Source: Glandiceps talaboti
Lineage: Eukaryota; Hemichordata; Enteropneusta; Spengelidae
NCBI RefSeq assembly: GCF_964340395.1
Contig: NC_135555.1
Location: 18,317,115 to 18,381,114, forward strand
Direction: 5' to 3'
Length of the DNA stretch: 64,000 nt
Part shown: positions 13,071-26,439 of the stretch, piece after piece
Position numbering within the stretch: the first letter of the stretch is position 1
Layout: each line of letters starts with the position of its first letter
Program-made: the position numbers and the translations under genes
Notes under the pieces: model-generated
Seen by the model: only the letters and a program-made list of their open reading frames with translations
What the model was told of the DNA's origin: nothing
Databases searched by the model: none

Positions 13071-16000
13071 TGAGAAAATAAGGTCAAGAAAACGCAAAGT
13101 TAGTTTGACCTTACACATCTGCTTTCTTCTCTTCTCTTATTTCAGAGTATATCTACATTGCTGTCATCTTTGTCATTTCAGAAAGACATCCATATTGTAC
13201 AGTATCTACTATCATATTTTTTATGATCCGATTACACATCATCAGATGGCGTCGTATTTATTCCATATGTTTTTTTTTTTAAATATCAAAATATATTTCA
13301 AACAATGGCATCCCTAATGAGACATACTTCTGACAGAAAAAAAAAATTGTACAAATTTAGTTTTAATTTATTGCACACTTACGTGAAGGGGATAAAGGTA
13401 GGAACATTGAAAGGAGGTCTGGCGGTTTAATAACAATACTGCAATTATAGCCGATGAAGTAGGAAAGGGGTCATGTGTGAATATAACAACAACAGTATGT
13501 TTTATGCTTCACCTTGGCTATTGTATGGTTCGCAAATGACTCCTGAAAACGTACCGACTACATGTATCAACTAGTACATTAATGATGTTACTTACGATTG
13601 CAAGCTGATGGTTAATCCTGGAGTATAAATTTGAGTATTAAAAATCGACACGCTTCTTGTATGTTGCAACACACACTTACTTGCAGACACGCTTTTTTTT
13701 TTGAGTCGACCGCCGTCATCAACCAGTAGAAAAGTCCTACAGCCTATTACTGCAGCTTGAAATTATACTTATTCTAACAGTCCCAAAATGCTGGAGTTCA
13801 CATTTGCTGGTTGCTTTCACACGCACACCATCATTTGCTAGTTTAAAAATACGACTGGCACATGTGTTCACTCACAAACTATAAAAGCTGGAACAGACAT
13901 GCTCGTCAGCTTGTCAATGGAAAAAGACATAGGTTTGCAATACTGTTTTGAATACTGTAAATAAATAATAACCATATGCTCAAGCAGTACTATTCATACC
14001 CATCCATATATCATAGCACAGGTAGCAAAAATATATTTTAAACATGCATGCCAAAGACGATTTTTACATCAGGAATAATCCATTTTACTGCAGGGGGGAG
14101 CTCTTTCCATGATCAAATTTCACCAATTATTTTTTGAGAAATACCATACACTTTAATCCCATACATGACGATTATGAAAATGCTTTTTCAATGACAACGA
14201 ATAATTTATGCAAATGTGGCGAGGGTGTTTTAAAAAAAAAATAGGTCAAGTGATAACTGACAGCTTGTGTCCCCTTCCCTTCCTTCTCCTCTCCTGCTAC
14301 AGGCAAACAATTATAAAACAAATGACCTCGCGTTGATGAATCAATAACTTTATACCAATGATGTTTCCAACTAAAATAATAAATGCATATTCACCATGAA
14401 ATAATTGTACCATGCACTTGTAGAAATACCAAAATAAAATTACTAAAATATGTATTATTAGTAAAATAAAATAAAGAGCCAACAAAAAAAAACTAAATGA
14501 ATTAAAATACTACCATAATTTTGAGCATTATAAGTGACATATGGTGACAACAATAATAGTCAAACGTATCATACATTTTATTTTATAAGTCTTTGGGCTA
14601 TAAAGTTGTGTTTTTATTTTTATACCTAACACATCATGTGAATAATTTTCTGTTTTTTTTTCCCCCCAGGTGGAAGAGGACCATGTCTGCCTATCGTTTC
14701 ACCCTTATTTGACCCTGACCTGGATATGAACTGTGTGTTGTTTCGATCACCAACATCTTAAATTCTTAAGCAATCATTGTACGGCTTGATCCCACTTCTA
14801 TCTCACCGAGTAGCAAATTCTAACCATATATGTATAGATAAATACGGAACTCTCATTTACCATTTCATATCAAAGGTTAGGTGGAAAAAAAACCCACCTA
14901 ACCGTTCAATACAGACTAAAATTACAACAGAAAAATAACAATCAATACATCGCCATCTGAACACTCTCACGCTTTTTCTCTCTCCAGAAACAATTAGACT
15001 TGAACATTCCAATAGACTGAACAGGCTGCCATAGTGTTACTGCCAACCTACTTAGATGGTCTGGCCAAACTGGCCACAGCTGTTGTACAAGCGGTGCCAG
15101 TCAGATGTAACAGCCTGCACAGTATATTATAGCTACAACACTTTTTTTTTTTTTTTAAACAAAAAACAGCGGCCCATTACAAATACACATGTTTTGAAGC
15201 AAGCTGGTCAGCCATAAAACAAAAGAATTCGGATTGGATATTCAATGACAAATGGTACACACGTTTGTGATCCGACATCAATATTTTACAGTGCAGTCAA
15301 TCCTTTCAAATCAATACTATAAGTATTGGAAAATGAAATTCGATATTTCCAACAGAGGGGATAGTTTGTCAATTCCCAGCCTAACAACAATTTCTTCCCA
15401 TCCCTTAATTAACAGCAAGTTTTCTCAACCTTTTATTAAATCATTCACATCAAATTTAATACTCATTCTGGGCAGAGCTGACGAATTAAGCAAACGGAAA
15501 AAATATATTTTTTGTCAAAGTGTAATTTGTCCATATTGGATGTCAACTTACAACTATTATCTTTGTATAATGACAGCTTGTTCTGATCTGCTTACAGAAA
15601 ATAAACATGTTAGTTTATCACCCAAAACAATGTGTCCCACTTCGGGGCTTATTATCAAGTTCACAGTCACGTACCTTGTAGGCGTGTGTAACAAACGGCT
15701 GTATCTGCAGTTGTCACCATGAAAATCAATAGAAACTAATTGATCTAGTGTGTTGTTGAGTAGTTTTGAAAATCGAATAGAGGTATTGAACATAACGTCA
15801 TGTTGCCATAGTTGGGGGGACGATATATTGATAATATCATATGGACACGCTCCCATCATAGGACGTGTACAACGGGTATTACCGCAAGTGTTGAATTGCG
15901 AAACCATAGTCAGTTGTCCATTTTTACAGCGTACAAATGTATTACATGGGAAAAGATATATACATCACTTTAGACTCCACTTTCTACAGTAATACAATAA

Positions 16001-16284
16001 TACATGTCGTACTCTTGGTAATAAGGTCTTCATTTACAGTTGAACTCTGTGTTTTTATTTACTCTATCATGAATACCAACAACAAATGGCTTTGTTGAGA
16101 AGTAAGTGACAGGTGTTTTGGTTCAACAAAAGGGATAAGACAGCTAAAACGAAATCATTACAGTGTTTGAATAAGAAGGGAACAATAGACCAACCATTGT
16201 TAAAGTCTATGTGTCTTCACACTTGTGTCATCAGGGTACACAAGAACTAACTTGTAAAAAAATACAGATAAATGTAAGGAACCT

Positions 16285-16690
16285 CCATAAAGCAAACTGC
16301 AAATTTTTAGAATTTTATCAACACCTGTTCTTTTTTACTCACAATGTGTCATCATACTTACAATGTATAGGAAATTATAAGAACTGGCAGAAATACTCCC
16401 AAATATGTTTTAAGGTTATAGTGACTGTCAAATTTAGAATTTTATCAACACCTGGTGTCATTATGTAAATAGAATATCGCAAGAACTGGCAGAAATATTT
16501 CCAAATATGTTTTAAGTTTATGTGACAAATTTCGAGATTTATCAACAGCAATTTTTTTTCCAATCAGTGTCCTCAAAGTAACAACAGAATAGAGAAAACA
16601 AGTACTGTAACATTATTTCCCAAAATATTTAACTTTCAAATTGAGAACTTCATCAAAAATTTTTTTTTTACACGTTGGTATCCTCAACAG
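16285..16690. repeat. Tandem repeat, period about 100-115 bp, three units
   Basis: AAGAACTGGCAGAAATA, CCAAATATGTTTTAAG and TTTATCAACA recur in order. The first two units are close and the third (16560-16690) is degraded. Confidence 0.65.
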
Positions 16691-16795
16691 TACCATAACA
16701 GGAATTAAATTTTGGAGAAAGTTTATTTTCAGTGAGATGTTGTGTTAATTATTCTATTATTCTAGTAATCATGCATCTAAATCAGAGTTTTCGCT

Positions 16796-16950
16796 GAGGT
16801 GTGAGAACCCTGGTAACAGCTGGATAACTTTGGTAAAATTGGCATGGTTCCTATACATGGTAATGTAATTTCAGTGGGGAACCCAGGTAAAAATGATGAG
16901 GGAACTCAGGTAAGTTTTACCTACTTTAAAACCACCCTTATTAAAACACT
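16796..16950. repeat. Related short tandem repeat, 16.8-kb locus
   Basis: GAACCCTGGTAACAG, GGGGAACCCAGGTAAA and GGGAACTCAGGTAAGTTTTA are followed by ACCACCCTTATTAAAACACTG-like sequence. These are about two diverged units of the family seen at 24.6 and 42.2 kb. Confidence 0.55.
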
Positions 16951-18632
16951 GTAAATTCATCACAATAAATATTTACTAATTCATCAAAAATATTATAAAA
17001 ATATGCAAAAAAATCTTACTATTTTTTTTTTACATATCAAATTATACATTTTTGGTAAAAAAAACCTCAAGTTCATTACTTTGTGTACATTTTGATGATT
17101 TTTAGCCACAATGTTTGATATGACTTCATCTTCATTTTAATATCATTGTAATTGCTGTCGGAGTTTTACTTGAAAACTGACTAAGATACGACAAATCTTC
17201 TGATCAGAGAGACATGTCGCTTAAAGGCTTGAACAACAGCCATAGCAGAGATGTATCCAGCTCTGAGTTATTCAAATTACAGGAGACAGCTGACAGGTGT
17301 ATATACATCCGTACACTACAAAGCCATTTACGTGACTATCCACGTATGCGTATAATCATAAACACGGTTTTCAATCACGAACCGATACAACCCTAGTGTT
17401 GCTCACTCGGACCTTTGTGTGTGTAACAATCTAGGCAGGTCGTCACTCCTTTTCTACAACTTCAACATCCACTACTCCTAATTTCAATTCATTTTCTATG
17501 CATCACGTTGACATTTGCAAGTGCAAATTAAGCTGTGCTGAAACTTACATTGCCTGGAAGGCCACAGGAAATCGACAAGATTAGATTCATTGCAAAAAAA
17601 CAACAGAACCTTAATAAAGTATAATGATACCGTCTCTCAAGTAATCAGATATTTGCTCGAGACAAGAATTTCTTTCTTTTTTTTCTGTCTGATAGCCTAT
17701 TAATGCATACAAATGGCACCTAATTCTCTACTCTTTCACCACTTCTACAGTAAGTATGTCTACCAGTATTGGCTGTATGTAGACAATCCCTGTAGACGAA
17801 CAACCAAATCTGATGAAAGTTACACAGTGTCAGACATATAAATTTACATTTGGAAAAGAAACATGGAACGATACCCTCTCATGAAGAACGTCTGCTGATT
17901 TTTGCTACTAATAGTCTTTTAATCAACAAAACAACATGAATAATGTTTTTTTTGCACATTACACCAAAATGTTTGCTTTACATTGCCGGGACTCATATGT
18001 GATTTCGTAATGCTACATGGCACGCATCAGTAAAAAAACAAAACAAACCAATACTTAACATACACGTCATGGTCACCTATTGTATTGACAGTTAGTCAAA
18101 AAAACCCATATTAACCAGCAAATATTTCAAAATATTCTATTTTAAATTCAAAATTGCATATATATTTTTAAAAAAACAACGTTTTGTTTTTTTTAACAAG
18201 AAGATGTCAAATGTCAAACTCAAGTTTTCAGCAGTAAATGATAACAAAACCACTTGAATCTTTTTTAATAGTTTCCACATCAGAACATTTTTTCAAGAAG
18301 ATTAATTTCAATTGAATATATTACAACTGTAAAAAATTTTTATATTCTTATTGCTAGTTTCATACCTTAGTACGTTCTTTCGAGCAGTTTGATTCAAATT
18401 TAATATAATTGTAAAAATTCAAAATTTCAGTTATCTTGTCCGTGAGACTAATTTATTTGTTATATTGTACATCTGGACATGTTATCGATAGAAGATGTCA
18501 TCAATCACCAACTTTTTAGCTTTGTTTGATTGATGTACTCCCATAAATCATATCTCCATCTCGTTAAATTTTAAAGTCTATAATGTGCAATGAATATGAA
18601 AACTGGTCTGTTTTTGGCTCAGTTCAAATTGA

Positions 18633-19040
18633 TGATGCAGTGACTTCTTTTTACTGCATCAAGCTATGATGCAGTGACTTCTTTTTACTGCATCAATTGA
18701 CTGTGATGCAGTGACTTCTTTTACTGCATCAAGCTATGATGCAGTGACTTCTTTTTACTGCATCAATCAACTCATGAACTGTGATGCAGTGACTTCTTTT
18801 TACTGCATCAATCAACTCATGAACTGTGATGCAGTGACTTCTTTTTACTGCATCAATCAACTGTGATGCAGTGACTTCTTTTTACTGCATCAATCAACTG
18901 TGATGCAGTGACTTCTTTTTACTGCATCAATCAACTATGATGCAGTGACTTCTTTTTACTGCATCAATCAACTATGATGCAGTGACTTCTTTTTACTGCA
19001 TCAATCAACTGTGATGCAATGACGTCTTTTTACTGCATCA
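18633..19040. repeat. Minisatellite of 11 hairpin-forming units
   Basis: Each unit holds TGATGCAGT, then GACTTCTTTTT or a near variant, then ACTGCATCA. The first and last nine bases are exact inverted complements around an 11-base loop. Eleven units follow each other, separated by linkers of about 6 to 16 bases (AAGCTA, ATTGACTG, ATCAACTG, ATCAACTCATGAACTG). Only the third unit (one T shorter in the loop) and the eleventh (two substitutions) differ in the core. Confidence 0.9.
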
Positions 19041-19874
19041 ACCTACTTATAATATAACTGAGCATAAGATCAACAACAGCTCTGAACAAATTCTGATCAG
19101 AAATGAATTTAATTAATGATGCCATCATTTCTTGAAGCATCTTTACAATACTGACTACAACAAAAGGACTGTTTTCAACAAAATCATTTAATGTTATTTT
19201 ACATCGATTGATTAATTGATCGGTTGATTGATTTCTTGATTGGATGAGTAAATGGCTGACTGATACTTTCATTTTTGACTAGAGTAAACAACAGCTCACT
19301 TGAACTATTAACTGATGACTTGTTTTTTTGGGAGGGGAGGGGCTTGGAATGGTTTGGACACTATTTTTTCACTATAACACTTAGAATGACAGAAGTTGAC
19401 ACATTGTCAGTAAGTACAAGATTACATCAGCATAGAACTGATCCAGGAATATCTGTAACTGCTAAATTTGATGTTGATTATCAGGACAGGACAGGACACA
19501 CATGTGTGAAAGGATTACCCAACATCCTTTTGATTCTAAGTTACATTTTAAATGACCTCGCAGAATTTTTTTCTAACAATTGATAAAACCACAAACAAAT
19601 GGAGGGAAAACTAAACAAAAAAGGGTAGACATCAAAAATTGAAAATTTTGCACAGAATGATTGAAGGTTATGAATTTCCCAAAAATATTTTGTAAATTTG
19701 TGGGTCCACGGAATAAAATGACCAAGATCAAACAAAACATTTGGACTTTGGTATTAAAATTCAGTTTTGTAGCAATCATGCAATACAATAGAGTTTCTGA
19801 GAAATGATTTTGGCCTGTAAATTTTTCATGTATTTTCATGCCAGGGCAAAAAAATCTGGGTCAGATATGAATAA

Positions 19875-19875
19875 T

Positions 19876-19902
<27 letters not shown>
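19875..19902. repeat. (AC)n microsatellite
   Basis: About 14 uninterrupted AC units followed by an A run. Confidence 0.95.
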
Positions 19903-19906
<4 letters not shown>

Positions 19907-21107
19907 AGATATTATCACCCTAATACAACGACCTTGAAGTCTTTTACAAATCTATCCAATCATCTGAATTATTCGTCTATCATAAATTGTCAATTTCCAT
20001 ACTACCTTTATATCATGTACTGTCGCTTTTATGACTGGATAGTCATTCCTCCGAGGTTTCAAGTATGAACAAAGAACTCGGGGAAAAAGTGTTTTGTAAA
20101 ACTGATGTGGCATCAAATTTTCATGGGCTGTGAAATTCCCTACTGTATTATCACTCATCAATTAATAACACCTCATTAATTCCAAGAGTGCTTGGTAATC
20201 ACTAATGGTAGGGTTCACATCACTTTTTTATGCATTCATGTCATCATTTAGCTATCTCTCTCACTAAAAAGGGTCCTGCTGGTCTCGCCCTCCAGGGGTA
20301 TAAACGGCTAGAAAACGACAACGGCTGATAACAACAAAAACTTTTCTGTTTTAGAATTCATGGCACTCCATCAATATCTAGCGACTAATTGTAGACATTT
20401 AATTTATGTCCATAGATGGTATAGCGGTTTAAAATTCATGACACATATTAAATATTAAAATTTCAGCTTCAGAATTCAGAATTTTTTTTTTTTAATTTTC
20501 AGGCACTATTTTTAACCTTGCTGATCTGCACTACCTGGATTTGGGATAGACCATGATTGACCACCAAACTTTTCCAGTTTTCAAATTCAGAACAATTTCT
20601 TAATTTTGGTGACCAATTATTACATGTAGATATGAACACTTTCAAATTTCCTTTCATATATTCATTTTCTATCACTTAATGTCTTGCCTTGCCAGAAAAA
20701 ACAAAACTTTATTCCTTGAGAGACAAAATGGCAATGGCATGACAGAGTGCTTTCATATTAATTTTCACATATTTTAGTAAAAAGGTCCTGCCTTGGCTAG
20801 AAAAGTAACCAATAAATATCAAAACTGAACTTCACTCAGACTTGCTTTATAATCGTTTGTAAATTTGAGTTACTGCGCATTACAGGATGCGTCTAGTAGT
20901 ATTTACTAGTAAAAATACATTTCACAAGTCAGAAACCTGATTGCAGACCAAGAAAACTTACATAAAGATGTTTAGTAATCCTTACGGTCAAAGTCTGATG
21001 CGGGGCTATTGGCTTGAAGGAATGAACTAAATTGTAGTAAACTTCAGACTCAGTATATTATGCAATGTTCCACTTAAAGAAAACTTTTGTTTCTGTCCCC
21101 GATACTA

Positions 21108-21519
21108 CTCTGGCAAGCGAGGTCTCGGTTTACTCTAATAGACACAAAGTAGAACTATTGTTGCAACATTTTGATATGTCAATTATAATCTATTGAATAG
21201 ATGTTCACTATACTATGGTTTAACCTGTTTCAGGTTAAATCCATGTAAAAGATAATGGCTGTGGCACGATTGGGGTCGATTGGATTCACACTAGGGTGGC
21301 ATTTCTGATAACTTATATGATCTTACAATGTACGTTTTTAGGGACTTGCAACTTCTTTACACTATCTTGATTACAAGGGGTGATTAGATTCACCTAACAC
21401 AGAGACACCATTTATCATACTTATCCACTTGTGTATAAATTAATCTACCACACTGAACAACAATACCAATAGTTTCAGTTTGTCACTATCTCAGTAAACC
21501 GAAAACTCAATTACCAGAC
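21108..21519. mobile_element. MITE-like element, family C, long copy
   Basis: The left terminus is CTCTGGCAAGCGAGGTCTCG then GTTTACT. The right terminus reads AGTAAACCGAAAACTCAATT then ACCAGA. The two are inverted complements with a few mismatches over about 26 bp, and the element is about 410 bp long. The interior is AT-rich and non-coding. Confidence 0.5.
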
Positions 21520-22159
21520 TTTCATTTTTTACTTACGATTATTCACCTATCAACCTATTTTCATTGATAGTGACAAGTGCCAACAGTCACGTTCTTTTTC
21601 CACATTATACTACCCAGTACATATATATGGTGTGACCTTTGACCCCGAATAAACCGGCTTGTTTAATTGTGTAGGCTGATCTAAGCAATATGACGCAGGT
21701 CACAGCTGTGAGTGCTTTGGTTATCGTTTATTTCTAAGCAGGATTTCATTTTATTTTTTATTTTAGGAATCATAAATATTAGAATGAGTTACTGAGGATA
21801 AATGTTTATCAAATTCAGACATAAATACATTTGATTGTTTGTACTTTTTTTTTGATGAGTGACAAGGATAAAAAGCAACCATGTTTGTGCGGTGACGACA
21901 CAAGTTTTATTGGAAATTGCTGAAAAGAGAGTTATGTAAACGATTGAAAAGCAGAGAATATAACACAAATTTTTTTATGGCATCCTTCATGTGTTAGCAC
22001 TTGATTTTGATTTTCAACTACATGTGTGACAATGAAAGCCAGGAAAAAAGATAATTTTCAAGCTGTACACACTACGGGAATATTTATGGTCAAAGTACAC
22101 AACTGTTATTTCATTAACATATACTTTTTTATCACTCACTGACTTGCAAATTCTAGCTC

Positions 22160-22620
22160 AGGACAGCACTGTGGGTGTGAAAGTTGAAAACCTAACTGCA
22201 GTACACCATTTGAAAGTAAAAGCTAACAAAATATCACAGCACAAATTGCAAGTTGGCACGATCTCCCAGTGCAGCGCAGCAGGGTGTGAAACCCTACTGC
22301 GGCACAGCACGTCAGAGTTGACACACTATCGTAGCACTGTAGCACAATACATGAATTGAAATCCTACTGCAGCACAGCACAAAGTAAAAGTTAAGATCAC
22401 AGGACAATACAAGTGAGAGTTGAAAAACCCACTACAGCACAGTACATAGGTGAAATTTAACATAACACTGCAGCACAATCTATGAAAGTTAAAAACTTCA
22501 CCGTAAGCACAGAAACAAATCCAAATATAAAATATTAACTGATATATTAAACTGATAGAAAACTGATTATTATAAAAATTTTCCATTCAAAAAGAATCAC
22601 TGCAGTACATAATATAGCCA
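22160..22620. repeat. Degenerate minisatellite with CTGCAGCACAGCAC motif
   Basis: Near-copies of ACTGCAGCACAGCAC recur roughly every 45-75 bp (for example near 22297, 22365, 22430 and 22478), with intervening GTGAAAGTTGAAAACCTA-like sequence. Open frames here are by-products. Confidence 0.5.
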
Positions 22621-23884
22621 GTACTGTAAAAGACCGTGCTATAAACTTAAAAGTCACAAGTTAATCCTACTTACATTACTTAATTTGAAACAGTAAAGTT
22701 AACATTTCTAGTATAACCGCATACACACCAGATTTTGAAATTTGCCAGTGGCATTTACGGTGAAATCCCGCTGGAAATGTGAGCTGCGATTCCGTCAGCA
22801 CCTCCATGCAATTACAATTTAACTCAATTTGCTAGATGACTTCCCATAGGACCCTAGTCTTTCATCGCCCTCCATCAAAAATATTTCAATTTCAACTAAA
22901 AGCATATAAAAAGCTTGTCGAGTTGAAAACATGATTTTTTTTTTATGTCATGTGGGGGCAGGTTTAGGCAACTTTGACATTTCGCCTTAAAAGACTACTG
23001 AATTAACGTACATTTTGTATCTGGTTTCCAAAATTACATATAATGTTAGTTGGAGGAAATTACTGTTACTGATTGCTACATTATATTGATGAGGTCGTAT
23101 TTCAAGAATACATTTTTACGTTTCCCATTTTTTTAATGAATATGATCAGACATGCACCGAGTTTTATCGTAATGGCTATTTTTGTATTCGCAATTTCGTC
23201 TTGACACATATTTCAAACAAAAAATACAACACAGTGGAAAGAATCACATGGCTAAAAGGATTAGATGAAAGTGTGTTGTTGTTATTTGATATAAATTTTT
23301 TAAGTGATTGCCATCTGGGATCATCTGGCATTAAGCAATAAACCGAGTCCTTTCTTATAGATATTGAAAAATTTGTCAAGTTTTATTTTCTTTCCAAATT
23401 ATGTATTTTTTATTTTAGAAAGTTTATCAAACTTTGTACGATGCCAAATAATCAAAAAAAGAATGGAGATAACTTCTGATAAGTTATTGTATGACATCAT
23501 GAACAAGAAAGTTGTGAAAAAAGGAATCTTTCGATTTCTTTTTGTTTTCCCAAAAGATCAGAGTTCAGTTTATGGAAATTTTGAACTCCGAAACAAATTA
23601 ACAACCTCCAGTCAGAACAGTATCTCGGTATATATATTACATTTGCCGCAGCTTAGAGGTCAAAACGTACACCGTATCATCGCATTGTACATTCATAACA
23701 GTTGAACGAGTAGCTGTAATCATGGGAGGCAATCGGAGTGATAGATATATTAATAATGAATTATGACTTTCCAACTAAACCCTAAACCCCTGAGATCCAT
23801 TCCCTCAGTTCTAAAAAGACTATGTCATGCATTAGTTATTATAAATGTGACCACTTCCATACACACTGTCATTACGCCTAGCAT

Positions 23885-23988
23885 CATCGCGATCAAAGGC
23901 ACTGATCGCTCATCGCGATCAAATGCACTGATCGTTCATCGCCATCAAATGCACTGATCGTGATCGTTCATCGCAATCAAATGCATAC
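23885..23988. repeat. 26-32 bp tandem repeat rich in GATC/ATCG palindromes
   Basis: Four units of the form CATCGCGATCAAATGCACTG then ATCGTT. One unit is 32 bp because GTGATC is duplicated. Each full unit contains GATC-type inverted pairs (CGATCA...TGATCG). Confidence 0.75.
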
Positions 23989-24629
23989 ACATGAACAAGT
24001 CATCAATATTCACTGTTAAAAAATGAAGAATTATCACAAATGCATGAAAGTGTCAGGGGATCTTTTCAAATAAATGACATTCGTATCTCTTCTTTTTTTT
24101 TCTCTCTCCCAGTACTCCTGTCACCTTCTTGATTCATTATACTCATTTACTGGTCTACACATAACTATGCATATATAATAATATAATGTACTTTTGGGAC
24201 TTTCTCTCCTAATGTGTTCAATTTTCCCAATGGTCCGTAATTTCTACAGATACCCCTTGATATGTTCCGTTTTGTATAATATGCAAAAATAAACAATGAT
24301 AAATAAACCTTTCCAATAAAGTATGCCCTCGAGTGCATATTATAATATATATATACAAATCAATTTGATGTAAGAATTCAAAGTTTATCTTTGTCCTTCA
24401 GTAAAACTTGAAAATTTAAAAAAATTAACATTTCCCTTCTTCATGTTCTGTCAGTGCTGATAAATTCACAGAACCCCTCCTCCATTCACAATCAAGTATA
24501 CACTGATATTGATTTCTACATTGCAATGGGTTGTAAGAACTTATAACTTATAAATGAAACCATCTTTGTATTTGAATTAAATCAAAATTGTTTCATTTGC
24601 AATTAAATTGCATAATACTAGGACAGTGT

Positions 24630-24860
24630 TTTTGCTAAGGTATGGGGAACTTGGTAACAGAAGAAGGAAATCTGGTAGAAAGACGGGGGAACTCGGGTAA
24701 ATCTTACCGAAAAACACTGGTAGGGAACCCTGGTTGAATGACTGGGGAACTCGGGTAAATTTTATCTGCTTATCACCCTTTTAACAAAAACACAGTAGGA
24801 AACCCTGGTAGAATGACTTAGGAACTCGATTAGACTTAATCTGCTTACTGTCAACCCCCC
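24630..24860. repeat. Tandem repeat related to the 42-kb array, about 3.5 units
   Basis: Units carry GGGGAACTCGGGTAAAT, ACCCTGGT(T/A)GAATGACT and TTTTAACAAAAACACAGTAG, the same ordered blocks as at 42222-42735 and 16796-16950. The array ends in a run of 19 C (24855-24873). Confidence 0.65.
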
Positions 24861-24889
24861 CCCCCCCCCCCCCAACACTGTCTAGGATA

Positions 24890-25155
24890 AATAGACCTTT
24901 CGAATGAAGTATGCCCTCTAGTGCTGAAGTTTGGCAATGTTTACAGGTGTGAGGACTGTCATGATTACATTGACATTTTAGGCTCTATTGAAACACGACA
25001 CTTACCATAATTCATACGCTTTCAAGTTCTTTTTGTTTATACAATAAATATCAGCTGCTAACTCTCACAGCTCTTCTAAGTTCTACTCAACAGAGGGCAC
25101 ACTTAATTGTCAGTTGATTTCAAAAGAGGGCCCACTTTATCATCAAGGTCTATTT
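24890..25155. mobile_element. Possible MITE with ATAGACCTT...GCCCTC ends
   Basis: The left end is ATAGACCTTTCGAATGAAGT then ATGCCCTC. The complement of the right end is AATAGACCTTGATGATAAAG then TGGGCCCTC. This is about 29 bp of imperfect inversion bounding a ~266-bp segment. A solo copy of the left end lies at 24298-24336. Confidence 0.4.
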
Positions 25156-25416
25156 CAAACAAAATTCATGAATAAATCAGTTTGAAAAAAAAAAATGTTT
25201 TGAAATGAGCGAAAGTAGGTATGCATATTAATAATCATGAAAGTTGAAGGAAAAGTCATTTTTGGATGTTTCACGATAAACAACCTACAGGGTGAGCTGA
25301 TGATAATTCCATTTGACATTACAAAAAAACGCCGCCTTAGTATTCAAGCAAAGGTCACTGTATTCACATATCAACTCTTACACTCACACTGTCACAATAC
25401 AAGAACATTCTGAACA

Positions 25417-25462
25417 CTTCCAAGAAATTTTTTGACTCTGTGAATAGAAATTTTCATTCCTA
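25417..25462. repeat. Short dispersed repeat F, copy 1
   Basis: The segment CCAAGAAATTTTTTGACT, then AGAAATTTTCAT, recurs at 54955-54998 with only a few differences over about 44 bp. The two copies are 29 kb apart. Confidence 0.45.
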
Positions 25463-25771
25463 AGACCCTTCCGATTATGATGATAACATGAAAACATCTC
25501 CTATCTGCTTATAACACTTTGCATGATCAGAGAGAATTTAAGCTGTATTATATTCACACACTCCTCTAGGAGACTACCAGTACCTATGCACAGAAATGGA
25601 CTTTATTAGTATTAAAGTAAAATATTTTCGGCTGAGAAAAGATGTTTATTAGTCTATAAATAGGATCTATTTCACATATATTCTGAAGTAGTACTAGGCT
25701 GGCTGCCAGATGCTATCTAGCTTAACAGTTACTAGCTTGACGAACATTTTTTATAAGCCAGATGAATATGA

Positions 25772-25868
25772 AATAAATGAATAAATGAATGAATGAATGA
25801 ATGAATGAATGAATGAATGAATGAATGAATGAATGAATGAATGAATGAATGAATGAACGAATGAATGA
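25772..25868. repeat. (GAAT)n microsatellite
   Basis: More than 20 tetranucleotide units. Early AAAT variants and one GAAC interruption (near 25856) are visible. Confidence 0.95.
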
Positions 25869-26439
25869 AATCTATTTCACCAGATAACAAAAATAAGCTA
25901 CAATTTCAAAGAAACATATGATACAAATATACAAAATGAAAACAAAAGAGAAATAGACAATTGTTATCTGATGTGGACCATGGAAATAGTTCAGCGGTAC
26001 TAGTCTTGTCGATGACCCTTAGCAACAAAGTCTGTGGGCTAAAACTATTCACATTTAGATGTTGGCAGAAAGATTTGATAACTTGAATGGTTGGAACCTG
26101 TCCTGTAAATAACAAAAAACCTAAGCTGAACCTATCAAAATAAATGTGGTCCACACTTGGGTTTTGAGTATGATGTACACATCATATACTTTTACTACAT
26201 GACTACACAATAATTTCACTTTATTATACAATATGTAATGCGCTGATGTATGTACTACAGGAAAAGGATTACATGCACTGGAAGGTCGGCTAGGGTTTTT
26301 CAATATTCATGGTGCTTACATTTTTACCCTGTAAAAGTTGATAACATACTTTTACAACATAAACATGCATACAAGTCTCATCTATATGCAGATACTACTG
26401 ATGAAGTGATTCCTCGTTGATAAGTTGGCTGGGAAGTAC

